Below are positions 7,388-15,311 of a stretch of DNA of 15,555 nucleotides, piece after piece. The translations under genes were made by a program, and so were the position numbers. The stretch comes from JAYVIQ01 sp043770215 (GTDB lineage Bacteria > Bacteroidota > Bacteroidia > Cytophagales > JAAEPT01): positions 1 to 15,555 of the forward strand of contig JAYVIQ010000046.1 of assembly GCA_043770215.1 (NCBI GenBank), given 5' to 3'. Positions within the stretch are counted from its first letter, which is position 1. Each line of letters opens with the position of its first letter. The notes under the pieces were generated by a model. That model did not search any database, was not told where the DNA came from, and saw nothing but the letters and a program-made list of their open reading frames with translations.

Positions 7388-8080
7388 TTATTCCCCTAAG
7401 GTCCATTTTACATATAAATCTGGTCTTCTGTGCTTGGTTCTCTCTATGGATTGGTTAAATCTCCACTCTTCTATTTTCTTTTCATGACCAGATAACAATA
7501 TTTCGGGCACTTCTCTACCATCAAAAACAGGTGGTCTAGTGTATACTGGGGGTGCTAGCAAATCATCTTGAAAACTATCTGTAAGCGCGCTTGTTTCATC
7601 TGAGATTACACCGGGAATTAGCCTAAGCATACTATCTATTGTTACAGCTGCCGCTAGTTCGCCTCCAGTAAGCACATAATCACCTATTGAGATTTCTAAA
7701 TCAACCCATTTATCTCGTATGCGCTGGTCTATTCCTTTGTAATGACCACAAATAATTACAATATGCTTCCTTAATGAAAGTTGATTGGATAATTTTTGAT
7801 TCAATGTTTGCCCATCTGGTGTCATATAAACAACCAAAAAATCTGTCTTGTTTTTGGTTATTTGATTTAAAAGAACGTCTAAAGGCTCACACCTCATAAC
7901 CATTCCAGCTCCGCCACCGTAGGCATAATCATCTATTTGCCCATAGGAGTTTATCCCAAATTTACGCAAATCATGAAGCTGTATTTGTACCAACCCTTTG
8001 TCTTGAGCACGTTTTAAAATACTATGAGAAAAAGGACTAACCAATAATTCTGGCTGACACGTTATTATATCAATTTGCAT
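7388..8080 (-). CDS. trmD: tRNA (guanine-N1)-methyltransferase TrmD
   Basis: TrmD methylates guanosine 37 next to the anticodon of tRNAs reading CNN codons and a few others, using S-adenosylmethionine, and so prevents +1 frameshifting. The 230-residue protein shows the SPOUT trefoil-knot signature: DYAYGGGAGMVMRCEPL (51-67), YMTPDGQTLNQ (85-95), ICGHYKGIDQR (110-120), and ISIGDYVLTGGELAA (130-144) in the cofactor-binding knot. It is followed by PGVISDETSALTDSF (156-170) with the likely catalytic Asp168, then YTRPPVFDG and LSGHEKKIEEWR. Length is close to family average. It is 34 bases downstream of rimM and clearly in the same operon. Confidence 0.97.
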   Translation of the reverse strand: MQIDIITCQPELLVSPFSHSILKRAQDKGLVQIQLHDLRKFGINSYGQIDDYAYGGGAGMVMRCEPLDVLLNQITKNKTDFLVVYMTPDGQTLNQKLSNQLSLRKHIVIICGHYKGIDQRIRDKWVDLEISIGDYVLTGGELAAAVTIDSMLRLIPGVISDETSALTDSFQDDLLAPPVYTRPPVFDGREVPEILLSGHEKKIEEWRFNQSIERTKHRRPDLYVKWTLGE

Positions 8081-8114
8081 AAAACCACTTTTAAGTATAG
8101 TAAAAAAAAATGTT

Positions 8115-8648
8115 TTACTCTTTTATATACAAATCAACTAATCCGTTTGGTAAATCCATTTTAATTTCTTTTTTATCATGAATTACCTGCACAAAAAAGT
8201 CATCGTGAAAAGGAATTAATATTTCTTTATCCTCAAAAGAGACTACCATAATCAATTGAGGACCAGCTTCTACAAATTCTTTTACAGTTCCTATAGCTCC
8301 TTTTTTAAGGTCCTCCACAGCAAAACCAATAACGTCATGAAAATAAAAGCTATCTTTCTCTAACTTAGGTAAAAATTCTAGAGAAAGAAATAATTTAGAC
8401 CCTTTGAGTTCGTCTGCTTGGTCTTTGTGACCAATATCTTCGAACTTCATAAAAATTTTCTCTCCGTCTGAAGAGGAGCCTATACTTTCTATAAAATAAG
8501 GTACAAGTGCACCTTTTTGTTCTAAAAAAACAGCTGTTATTTTAGAATATAAACTAGGATCTTCAACATCAAAAAAGGCTTGAACTTTACCGTCCAAGCC
8601 ATGACTTTTTACAATGTATCCTAATTCAAAGCAATTAGTTTTTTGCAT
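8115..8648 (-). CDS. rimM: 16S rRNA processing / 30S maturation factor RimM
   Basis: RimM binds ribosomal protein uS19 and helps the 30S head mature. The 177-residue protein has the N-terminal barrel, with ELGYIVKSHGLDGKVQ (8-23), and a C-terminal PRC-barrel containing FYFHDVIGFAV and GTVKEFVEAGPQLIMVV, ending near IPFHDDFF and DLPNGLVDLY. I take ATG 8646-8648 as the start because it begins just before the conserved LGYIVKSHG block and leaves a 4-base gap after the rpsP stop. An in-frame ATG ten codons earlier (8678) would overlap rpsP by 26 bases and add an AT-rich, unconserved-looking leader. The tight spacing implies translational coupling to rpsP. Confidence 0.93.
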   Translation of the reverse strand: MQKTNCFELGYIVKSHGLDGKVQAFFDVEDPSLYSKITAVFLEQKGALVPYFIESIGSSSDGEKIFMKFEDIGHKDQADELKGSKLFLSLEFLPKLEKDSFYFHDVIGFAVEDLKKGAIGTVKEFVEAGPQLIMVVSFEDKEILIPFHDDFFVQVIHDKKEIKMDLPNGLVDLYIKE

Positions 8649-8652
8649 GTTA

Positions 8653-9234
8653 TTATTCAGCAGATTCCGCAGCAGCATCAGAAGATGTTTGCTCAGGAGA
8701 AACTTCTACTTCTGCAACTTCTTCTACAGCTGGTGCATTTGCAGCAGCCTCTGCTTCTTCTGCAGCTAAAATAGCAGCAGCTTCAGCTTGCTTAATTGTG
8801 TCTTCTAATTGTTTTTTAATTTTGATTCTTTCCTCAGCATCAGCTTTAATTTTATCAGCAGCAGCTTTAGCTTTTGCAGTTACCAAATCAGAACCTTTTT
8901 GTGCTTTTGAATCTAAATACACCTGGAATTTTTGATCTGCAATTTCTTGTGTCAAAGCTCCTTTTGTAACACCTACTAGTAAATGTTTTTTGTACAAAAC
9001 GCCTTCTTTTGAAAGAATAGTTCTTGCTGTGTCTGTAGGCTCAGCACCTTTCATATACCAAGATAAAGCCGCATCAAAATTTAAAATAATTTGATTTTCA
9101 GCAACATTTGGATTAAAAGTACCTAATTTCTCTATGAAACGACCATCTCTTTTTTGTCTAGAATCTGCAACCACTATACGGTATACTGGTTTGTTCTTTT
9201 TACCACCTCTTTGTAATCTTATCTTAGTAGCCAT
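8653..9234 (-). CDS. rpsP: Small ribosomal subunit protein bS16 with long C-terminal extension
   Basis: bS16 is an early-binding 30S assembly protein. The first roughly 85 residues are the conserved core: ATKIRLQRGGKKNKPVYRIV, ADSRQKRDGRFIEKLGTFNP, then the ALSWYMKGAEPTDTARTIL segment. The protein then continues to 193 residues, about twice the usual 80-90. The extra part includes a Lys/Ala/Glu-rich, probably helical region (about 110-165) and an acidic Ala/Glu/Val tail (165-193). Extended bS16 proteins are known in Bacteroidota. It is the first gene of the rpsP-rimM-trmD-rplS operon, with a consensus promoter about 55 bases upstream. The ATG at 9234 is fixed by the conserved N-terminus. There is no Shine-Dalgarno sequence. 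Confidence 0.96.
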   Translation of the reverse strand: MATKIRLQRGGKKNKPVYRIVVADSRQKRDGRFIEKLGTFNPNVAENQIILNFDAALSWYMKGAEPTDTARTILSKEGVLYKKHLLVGVTKGALTQEIADQKFQVYLDSKAQKGSDLVTAKAKAAADKIKADAEERIKIKKQLEDTIKQAEAAAILAAEEAEAAANAPAVEEVAEVEVSPEQTSSDAAAESAE

Positions 9235-9254
9235 AACGTTTAACGTTTTTAAGT

Positions 9255-9271
9255 GACAGAACTCGTCTGTC
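9255..9271 (-). promoter_or_regulatory. Hairpin in the rpsP leader
   Basis: GACAGA (9255-9260) and TCTGTC (9266-9271) form a 6-bp perfect stem with a five-base loop. In the minus-strand transcript it lies between the predicted start of transcription (around 9283) and the rpsP ATG, with only about 20 bases left before the ATG. It could be a binding site for feedback by a ribosomal protein or merely a stabilising leader structure. The sequence alone does not decide. Confidence 0.35.
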
Positions 9272-9289
9272 TTGTTTTTAATTAGGGTG

Positions 9290-9320
9290 CAAATATAAAT
9301 AAAAATAATTACTCTTCAAA
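9290..9320 (-). promoter_or_regulatory. Promoter of the rpsP-rimM-trmD-rplS operon
   Basis: On the minus strand TTTG (9320-9317) and TATATTTG (9297-9290) are separated by 19 bases, a full match to the Bacteroidota housekeeping consensus TTTG / TAnnTTTG. Transcription is expected near 9283, leaving a leader of roughly 50 bases before the rpsP ATG. Confidence 0.75.
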
Positions 9321-9372
9321 TTTATTTCTATTCATTTAAGGTTATTAATAGAACATTTAGTTAAGAGATTGT

Positions 9373-9660
9373 ATGTTTGGTGGCGCTTTACAAACTATTG
9401 TATCTCAAGATAAAGGGATAAGCATTTCTTTTGTCAAATCTTAATTCCGCAATTTTAAAGAATTTAAGAGCATTCTAGAAGATCCTTCTTCTAATGTTGT
9501 CGATTACACACAAAATATTTACATTTTTTTTACCCACCCCTTATTTTTTCAGGATCAATTGAAAGAAAGTTGCATTAATGACTGAATTGATGGTTTTCTA
9601 GATGTAATAACTTTTGAAAATTATGAAAGCCAAACTTTTAAAACCATTTAGTTTGAATAA
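9373..9660 (+). pseudogene. Possible decayed reading frame, product not recognised
   Basis: The stretch of about 600 bases between the rpsP promoter and the membrane protein gene has no intact gene. One plus-strand frame starting at ATG 9373 reads as protein-like for 92 codons if three stops are ignored: TAA at 9442, TGA at 9583 and TAG at 9649. It ends at a TAA at 9658-9660. Between the stops it contains ordinary mixed-composition stretches such as ILEDPSSNVVDYTQNIYIF and THPLFFQDQLKESCIND. For DNA this AT-rich more stops would be expected by chance. It may be the remnant of a gene with nonsense mutations, but I do not recognise the family and it may be coincidence. The remaining 170 bases up to 9832 show no convincing promoter or structure. 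Confidence 0.3.
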
Positions 9661-9832
9661 AATTTGTAATAAAAAATATCCCTTAACTTTAATTAAGAAA
9701 TATAATCTTGTGAAATGGATTTATAATCTGATGGTTTAACTAAAATTTTGTAAATTTATTTAGAATATGCAATCTAACCCGTAAAATTACTAAATTTCTT
9801 AAATATACTTTAAACAGTTTCACATCTTTATT

Positions 9833-12130
9833 ATGACAACATTCGATTATAAACATTTTTCAAAGCCCTTTTTATTTTCGATTATTATATTTTTAATAAG
9901 CTTCCCTACTTTTAATGTTTCATATGGCTCTGGATTAGATATGTCTTACAAGTGGGCTTTAAATTATTTTTTTGTGAATAACTATACTCAACTCACTGAG
10001 TTTGTTTATCCAATAGGCCCTTTGGCTATTTTAAAAATGCCTGTTACACTTGGTCATAATTTTTTAATTTATTTGATCATTTTCTCTTTACTTAAACTTT
10101 TATTCTTGATGCTTTTTTTTAAATTAGGTGATGAAATTGAATCGAAATTTACGCTATTAAGTATATTCTTAGCCCTTTTTTCAGCCTATTTTATTCATGA
10201 TGATTTTTTATTTGTTGGATGCACATTTTTAGCTTCTTTGCTTTATTACAAAAATAATAAAATTGGATTTTGTATTTTAGCATCTTTTTTGATCAGTATA
10301 TCTTTATTAGTAAAAATTTCAATTGGAGTATCTTCCATAATTATATTTTTTAGTTTGGTTTTTTATATGTTATTAGAAAAAAAAGATTGGAAAAAAGTAA
10401 TAATACAATGCTGTATTTTCATTACAGTTTTACTTTTAGTTGGTATGTTAGTGTTTAAAAATTTACAGTTATTTTTAAATTATTTTGAGGGAGTAATTCA
10501 TTATACTTTGGGTTATTCAGACGGGATTTCACTACATCCATTAAATAATTGGTATCTACTATCTATATTTTGGATTTCTATTTTTACTTTGATTACGTTT
10601 AGTAAATCACCTAACTTTAGAGCTGCACTAGTTTTATTATTATTCCCCTTTTTTGCTTCTTGGAAACACGGAATTTGTCGACAAGACATCTCTCATTATG
10701 ATGTTTTGGTGACTTTTATATTAGTATTTAGCCCCATATTGATTTTAATATGCAAAGATCATAGATTAAAAGTAACACTATTACTGACTATTGCTTACTC
10801 AGCGATTTTCTTTAATTACAAAACAGTTGAAGGATTTAAAGATAATAAATTAAATATAATCAGATTTTCGAATTTCAAAGAAATAGTTTTAAATCATAAA
10901 AGGTATTGTGAATCTCAGGATTCTTTATCTCAAATTGATTTAGAAACTTCTCGATTGAATGATACTTTGTTACGAGAAATTGGGAATTCTTCTATTGATT
11001 TTTATCCTTGGGAACTGTCCTATGCTGCTATAAATAAATTGAATTGGAAACCTCACTCTACATTGCAGTTTGGAGGTTTTTCACATTGGTTTGATAAAAA
11101 AACTAGTCAAGATTTCAATCTTGAAAATGGACCAGAAAAAATACTTTTTCACTATACAGAAGATAGATATGGGTCAAGCTTTGGGTCTTTGGATGGAAGA
11201 CATCTATTAAATGACAACCCGTTAGTTTGGGAGAATATTATTAGTAATTACCACATTAAATTTAAACAAGCCAATTTCGTTCTTTTCGAAAAAAACAAAG
11301 AATCTAACCTTTCTCCAGTTACAAATGAAAACGTTCAAATTGGAAAATACAATACATGGATTGAAGTCCCAAAAACTAAAAATGAAATCTTGAGGGTAGC
11401 TATATTATCCAAGGAAAATTTATTAGGGAAATGTAAATCTATTCTATATAAAACAGAACCTTTTTACATAGATTATTTATTTTCAAACAATATTGTACAA
11501 TCTTATAGATACGTTCCTTCTAATGCTCAAGATGGTTTGTGGCTAAATCCTAGAATAAATTACTTAAAATCAAATAAGATTGACAAAGAAGCTTTGAAAT
11601 TTAGAATTAGGTCTGATGACCAAGCGAGTATAAAAGATAATTTTGAATATCATTTTATGCATTCGAAAATAATTGACACAACTAAAGGTGATATAAACAA
11701 ATATTTTCAAAAACATATTAGGGAAATTGACAGTACTATTGTTCAAGAAACTAAAGAATATACTATTTCCCCAAAAGGAGTTTTAACCATAAATTCAAAA
11801 GCTTTCTCAGATAATTTTGAGTTTGATTTAAAGAAATTGTGGGAATTATTACCCAAAAATGCTTCGGAATTGGATATTGTAGCCAAAGTAGATTTTTTAA
11901 ATCTAGAAACGGAATCTAATTTAGTTATACAAATTTCAGAAACTATCCCTGAAAAAGAGATTTGGAGTGGCACTAAATTGGTTCCATCAAAAGTTTGGAT
12001 AAATCAAATAGGGAGTTTTAAAATATTAAGAGATAAACACCCCACAGGGAAATTAGTCATATTTGTATGGAATTATGGATTAAATGAAATAAAAATTGAC
12101 AATTTTAATCTTAAAATAATAGGTCAATAG
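9833..12130 (+). CDS. Large multi-span membrane protein of an uncharacterised GT-C-like family
   Basis: This is a 765-residue protein with about ten hydrophobic segments in residues 12-330 and a large non-membrane C-terminal half. The first extracytoplasmic loop has SGLDMSYKWALNYFF (33-47) with acidic D36, followed by FVYPIGPLAILKMP (57-70). This resembles the arrangement in GT-C glycosyltransferases that use lipid-linked sugar donors and in a widespread unnamed family. A conserved-looking loop FASWKHGICRQDISHYD lies at 274-290. The soluble part has DFYPWELSYAAINKLNWKP (389-407), SLDGRHLLNDNPLVWENI (452-469), a YRYVPSNAQDGLWLNP segment (558-573), and a C-terminal stretch (about 641-765) that looks like a beta-sandwich and ends FVWNYGLNEIKIDNFNLKII. 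The gene stands alone on the plus strand between minus-strand housekeeping genes and is by eye more AT-rich than they are, suggesting separate origin. No Shine-Dalgarno or consensus promoter is seen. Enzymatic activity is inference only. Confidence 0.8.
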   Translation: MTTFDYKHFSKPFLFSIIIFLISFPTFNVSYGSGLDMSYKWALNYFFVNNYTQLTEFVYPIGPLAILKMPVTLGHNFLIYLIIFSLLKLLFLMLFFKLGDEIESKFTLLSIFLALFSAYFIHDDFLFVGCTFLASLLYYKNNKIGFCILASFLISISLLVKISIGVSSIIIFFSLVFYMLLEKKDWKKVIIQCCIFITVLLLVGMLVFKNLQLFLNYFEGVIHYTLGYSDGISLHPLNNWYLLSIFWISIFTLITFSKSPNFRAALVLLLFPFFASWKHGICRQDISHYDVLVTFILVFSPILILICKDHRLKVTLLLTIAYSAIFFNYKTVEGFKDNKLNIIRFSNFKEIVLNHKRYCESQDSLSQIDLETSRLNDTLLREIGNSSIDFYPWELSYAAINKLNWKPHSTLQFGGFSHWFDKKTSQDFNLENGPEKILFHYTEDRYGSSFGSLDGRHLLNDNPLVWENIISNYHIKFKQANFVLFEKNKESNLSPVTNENVQIGKYNTWIEVPKTKNEILRVAILSKENLLGKCKSILYKTEPFYIDYLFSNNIVQSYRYVPSNAQDGLWLNPRINYLKSNKIDKEALKFRIRSDDQASIKDNFEYHFMHSKIIDTTKGDINKYFQKHIREIDSTIVQETKEYTISPKGVLTINSKAFSDNFEFDLKKLWELLPKNASELDIVAKVDFLNLETESNLVIQISETIPEKEIWSGTKLVPSKVWINQIGSFKILRDKHPTGKLVIFVWNYGLNEIKIDNFNLKIIGQ

Positions 12131-12498
12131 GATTTAATACTTTTAATTCATTGATTCTATTTTAATAAAATTTGCGTTTAGTTTAATCATTATTCAATCT
12201 CCTTTTCGTATATAGTCCACTATTTTATCCTTTTACCCTTCAACTTTTTGATTCTGTCACTTGCTAGGATATTATTTTAAAAGCATAATATTTCTTGATT
12301 TTTCTAGATTTAATCAATTTTTCAAAAATTTTCTAAACCAAGATTACCAATTACGTTTTGGAACATGTTGTATAATATTAAAAAGTTAAACCATGTAGAC
12401 TTAAGAGTTTTGCTAAAGTATAAATTATAGACTAAAAATTGAATTAAAAATATTTAAATCAAAAATGTGGAATTTTTTCATCAAAAAAAAAGTAAAAA
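12131..12498. other. Gene-free AT-rich spacer
   Basis: These 368 bases lie downstream of the membrane protein gene and the converging acnB gene. All frames are broken by frequent stops, and I see no RNA gene, no repeat and no strong hairpin that would end the plus-strand transcript. The only defined structure nearby is the acnB terminator just to the right. Confidence 0.5.
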
Positions 12499-12533
12499 TT
12501 CCGATGCCTCTGCTAGTTGCAAAGGCATCGGAA
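12483..12533 (-). terminator. Rho-independent terminator of acnB
   Basis: TTCCGATGCCT (12499-12509) and AGGCATCGGAA (12523-12533) form an 11-bp perfect GC-containing stem with a 13-base loop, starting only 6 bases beyond the acnB stop. On the minus strand it is followed by AAUUUUUACUUUUUUUUUG, a good U-rich tail. On the plus side the tail is only AATTATTTATTT, so any function as a terminator of the converging membrane protein gene would be weaker. Confidence 0.88.
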
Positions 12534-12539
12534 AATTAT

Positions 12540-15311
12540 TTATTTCACCAACTTCATAGTAGATGGAGCAAATTTTGTCAAATTAATTCCTTTCACAGCG
12601 GCAATGTATTCTTCAATGGTTGGAGTTCTGCCCAAAACGGTAGAAAGTACAACAACTGGTGTAGATGACAACAATGATTCACCTTTTTTGCCATCGGTGT
12701 CTTCTACAACTCTACCTTGGAATAATCTGGTAGAAGTTGCCATAACAGTATCTCCTTTTTCCGCTTTTTCTTGGTTGCCCATGCAAAGGTTACAACCCGG
12801 ACGCTCTAAATACAACATGTTTTCGTATTTAGTACGAGCAGCACCTTTTGGAGCATTATCATCAAACTCAAATCCTGAATATTTTTGCAATACTTCCCAA
12901 TCGCCTTCTGCTTTTAGTTCGTCTACAATATTATAGGTTGGTGGAGCTACTACTAATGGTGATTTGAATTCTACTTTTCCTTGTTGCGCTTCTACATTTT
13001 TAAGCATTTGGGCTAATATTTTCATATCTCCTTTATGCACCATGCAAGAACCTATAAAACCAAGATCTACTTTTTTGGTTCCGCCATAAAATGATAGTGG
13101 ACGTATTGTATCGTGGGTATATCTTTTAGAAACATCTATATTATTGACATCTGGGTCAGCAATCATTGGCTCAATAATTAAGTCCAAATCTACTTCTACA
13201 TCTGCATAATATTTTGCATCAGCATCTGGAGTCAAAGCTGGTTTAGAACCTGAACTAATTTCTTGAATACGTTTGTTTGCTCTATCAATTAAACCTTGTA
13301 ATACACTATTATGATTGTCCATGCCTTTGTCTATCATAATTTGGATTCTGCTTTTTGCAATTTCCAAGGATTCAATCAAGGTAGCATCTTCTGAAATACA
13401 AATAGATGCTTTGGCTTTCATTTCTGCAGTCCAATCTGTAAATGTAAAGGCTTGGTCAGCAGTTAATGTACCTAAATGAACCTCTATGATTCTGCCTTGG
13501 AATACATTTTCGCCACCAAATTTTTGTAACATCTGAGCTTGAGTAGCATGCACTACATCACGGAAATCCATGTACTCCTTCATCTGTCCTTTGAAAGTAA
13601 CTTTTACAGATTCTGGAATTGGCATAGATGCTTCTCCAGTAGCTAATGCCAAAGCAACAGTTCCTGAATCTGCCCCAAAAGCAACTCCTTTTGACATTCT
13701 TGTGTGTGAATCTCCACCAATAATGATGGCCCATTCGTCAATTGTAATGTCATTCAATACTTTGTGAATAACGTCTGTCATAGCGTGGTACACTCCTTTT
13801 GGATCACGTGCGGTGATTAATCCAAAATCATTCATAAATTTCATTAATTTAGGAATGTTTGCTTGTGCTTTTTTATCCCAAACCGAAGCTGTGTGACATC
13901 CTGATTGATAAGCTCCATCTACGATTGGAGAGATAACTGTAGCTGCCATTGACTCTAATTCTTGGGCAGTCATTAACCCAGTAGTATCTTGAGATCCTAC
14001 AATATTTACTGTTACACGAACATCTGATCCTGCGTGTAATACTTTTTTAGAAATAGTACCTACTGCATTTCTATTGAATATTTTCTCAACAGCCGTAAGT
14101 CCTTGTCCTTCAATATGTATCTCCTTAGATGGAGCATATACTAATGGAATATCAATACCTAAAACATTGCAGGCAAATGTTTGTAATTTTTTACCAAACA
14201 CAATAGCGTATGACCCGCCAGCTTTTATAAACTCTAATTTTTGAGGGGTAAAAGATTTAGCAATGTCAATTAATTCTTTGTTGCCGTTGTATAATTTTTT
14301 TGTTTTGGTATTGATAGTCAAAACAGTTCCGGTGGCTACAGAGTACACTTCTTCAAGTATTGGATCACCAGCTTCGTTACGAAGTATTTTTCCTTCTGAG
14401 TCTTGTTTTTTAACCCAGTTTTTAAGGTCAATACCAATACCACCTGTTACATCTACAGTTGTCAAAAAGATTGGTGATATTCCGTTGGTTCCTCCAACAA
14501 TTGGAGAAAAGTTTACAAACGGAACATACGGACTTGCTTGTTTACCTGTCCACAAGGCTACGTTGTTAACGCCTGACATTCTTGATGAACCTACACCCAT
14601 TGTTCCTTTTTCTGCAATTAACATCACAGATTTATCAGGATGTTGTGCTTGCAAAGCTTGAATTTCTTGTTGTGCTTGAGGTGTAATCATGCATTTTCCA
14701 TGCAATTCACGGTCTGATCGAGAGTGCGCTTGGTTACCTGGCGAAAGTAAATCTGTAGAAATATCACCTTCACCGGCAATAAAAGTTACTACTTTAATTT
14801 CTTCTGTTACTTCAGGTAATTTTGTAAAAAATTCTGCTTGGGCGTAGCTTTTTATGATGTCTATTGCAATTTGATTTCCTTTTTCAAATGCTTCTTTTAA
14901 GCGAGCCATATCGGCATCATAAAGATATACTTGTGTTTTTAAAACTTCTCCAGCTGTATTAGCAATTGCTGCATCAGCTCCTAATGCCAAATCAAGTAAT
15001 ACGTTAATAGACGGACCACCTTTCATGTGTGACAACAACTCAAAGGCAAAAGTGGGTGAGATTTCTGCTACACCAGATTCACCCAAAATGATTTTCTTTA
15101 AAAAAGTTGCTTTTTCTGTAGCCGCACTAGTTGTTCCTGGTATTGTATTGTAAATAAAGAACTTTAGAGACTCTACTCTATCTTCATGATTTAAATCTTG
15201 AATCTGAAGAATAATTTGAGTAATTAAATCTGCACTTTCTATTGGTTTTGGATGAAGGCCTTGTTCTTTACGTTCTTCTATCTCTTTTAAATACTCTTTG
15301 TAAATGTTCAT
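12540..15311 (-). CDS. acnB: Aconitate hydratase B (bifunctional aconitase / 2-methylisocitrate dehydratase)
   Basis: AcnB converts citrate to isocitrate via cis-aconitate in the TCA cycle and usually also hydrates 2-methyl-cis-aconitate. The 923-residue protein has the AcnB order: an N-terminal HEAT-like helical domain (about 1-160), then the swivel-type domain moved to the N-terminal side (about 170-390), then the catalytic domains. Likely [4Fe-4S] ligands are C756 (GSCMVHKGD), C840 and C843 (PGCNLCMGNQ). Active-site motifs include GCHTASVWD (471-479), GGDSHTRMSKGVAFGADSG (532-550) and ATSTRLFQGR (858-867). It is longer than E. coli AcnB (865), and the gap between the first and second cluster cysteine is 84 residues against 59 there. 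ATG 15311 gives the expected MNIYKEYLKEIEERKEQGL start. It appears monocistronic with its own terminator. Confidence 0.97.
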   Translation of the reverse strand: MNIYKEYLKEIEERKEQGLHPKPIESADLITQIILQIQDLNHEDRVESLKFFIYNTIPGTTSAATEKATFLKKIILGESGVAEISPTFAFELLSHMKGGPSINVLLDLALGADAAIANTAGEVLKTQVYLYDADMARLKEAFEKGNQIAIDIIKSYAQAEFFTKLPEVTEEIKVVTFIAGEGDISTDLLSPGNQAHSRSDRELHGKCMITPQAQQEIQALQAQHPDKSVMLIAEKGTMGVGSSRMSGVNNVALWTGKQASPYVPFVNFSPIVGGTNGISPIFLTTVDVTGGIGIDLKNWVKKQDSEGKILRNEAGDPILEEVYSVATGTVLTINTKTKKLYNGNKELIDIAKSFTPQKLEFIKAGGSYAIVFGKKLQTFACNVLGIDIPLVYAPSKEIHIEGQGLTAVEKIFNRNAVGTISKKVLHAGSDVRVTVNIVGSQDTTGLMTAQELESMAATVISPIVDGAYQSGCHTASVWDKKAQANIPKLMKFMNDFGLITARDPKGVYHAMTDVIHKVLNDITIDEWAIIIGGDSHTRMSKGVAFGADSGTVALALATGEASMPIPESVKVTFKGQMKEYMDFRDVVHATQAQMLQKFGGENVFQGRIIEVHLGTLTADQAFTFTDWTAEMKAKASICISEDATLIESLEIAKSRIQIMIDKGMDNHNSVLQGLIDRANKRIQEISSGSKPALTPDADAKYYADVEVDLDLIIEPMIADPDVNNIDVSKRYTHDTIRPLSFYGGTKKVDLGFIGSCMVHKGDMKILAQMLKNVEAQQGKVEFKSPLVVAPPTYNIVDELKAEGDWEVLQKYSGFEFDDNAPKGAARTKYENMLYLERPGCNLCMGNQEKAEKGDTVMATSTRLFQGRVVEDTDGKKGESLLSSTPVVVLSTVLGRTPTIEEYIAAVKGINLTKFAPSTMKLVK

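Noticed and set aside
8646..8678. Earlier in-frame ATG for rimM at 8678
   Set aside because: It would overlap rpsP by 26 bases and add ten residues (MLLRNLLNNN) before the conserved region; the ATG at 8648 sits 4 bases after the rpsP stop.
9721..9832. Promoter for the membrane protein gene
   Set aside because: TTTG at 9747-9750 has no TAnnTTTG box about 19 bases downstream; no other pair matches the consensus.
12517..12936. 139-codon plus-strand open frame opposite acnB
   Set aside because: It lies antisense within the conserved acnB coding region and its terminator; it is a shadow of that gene.
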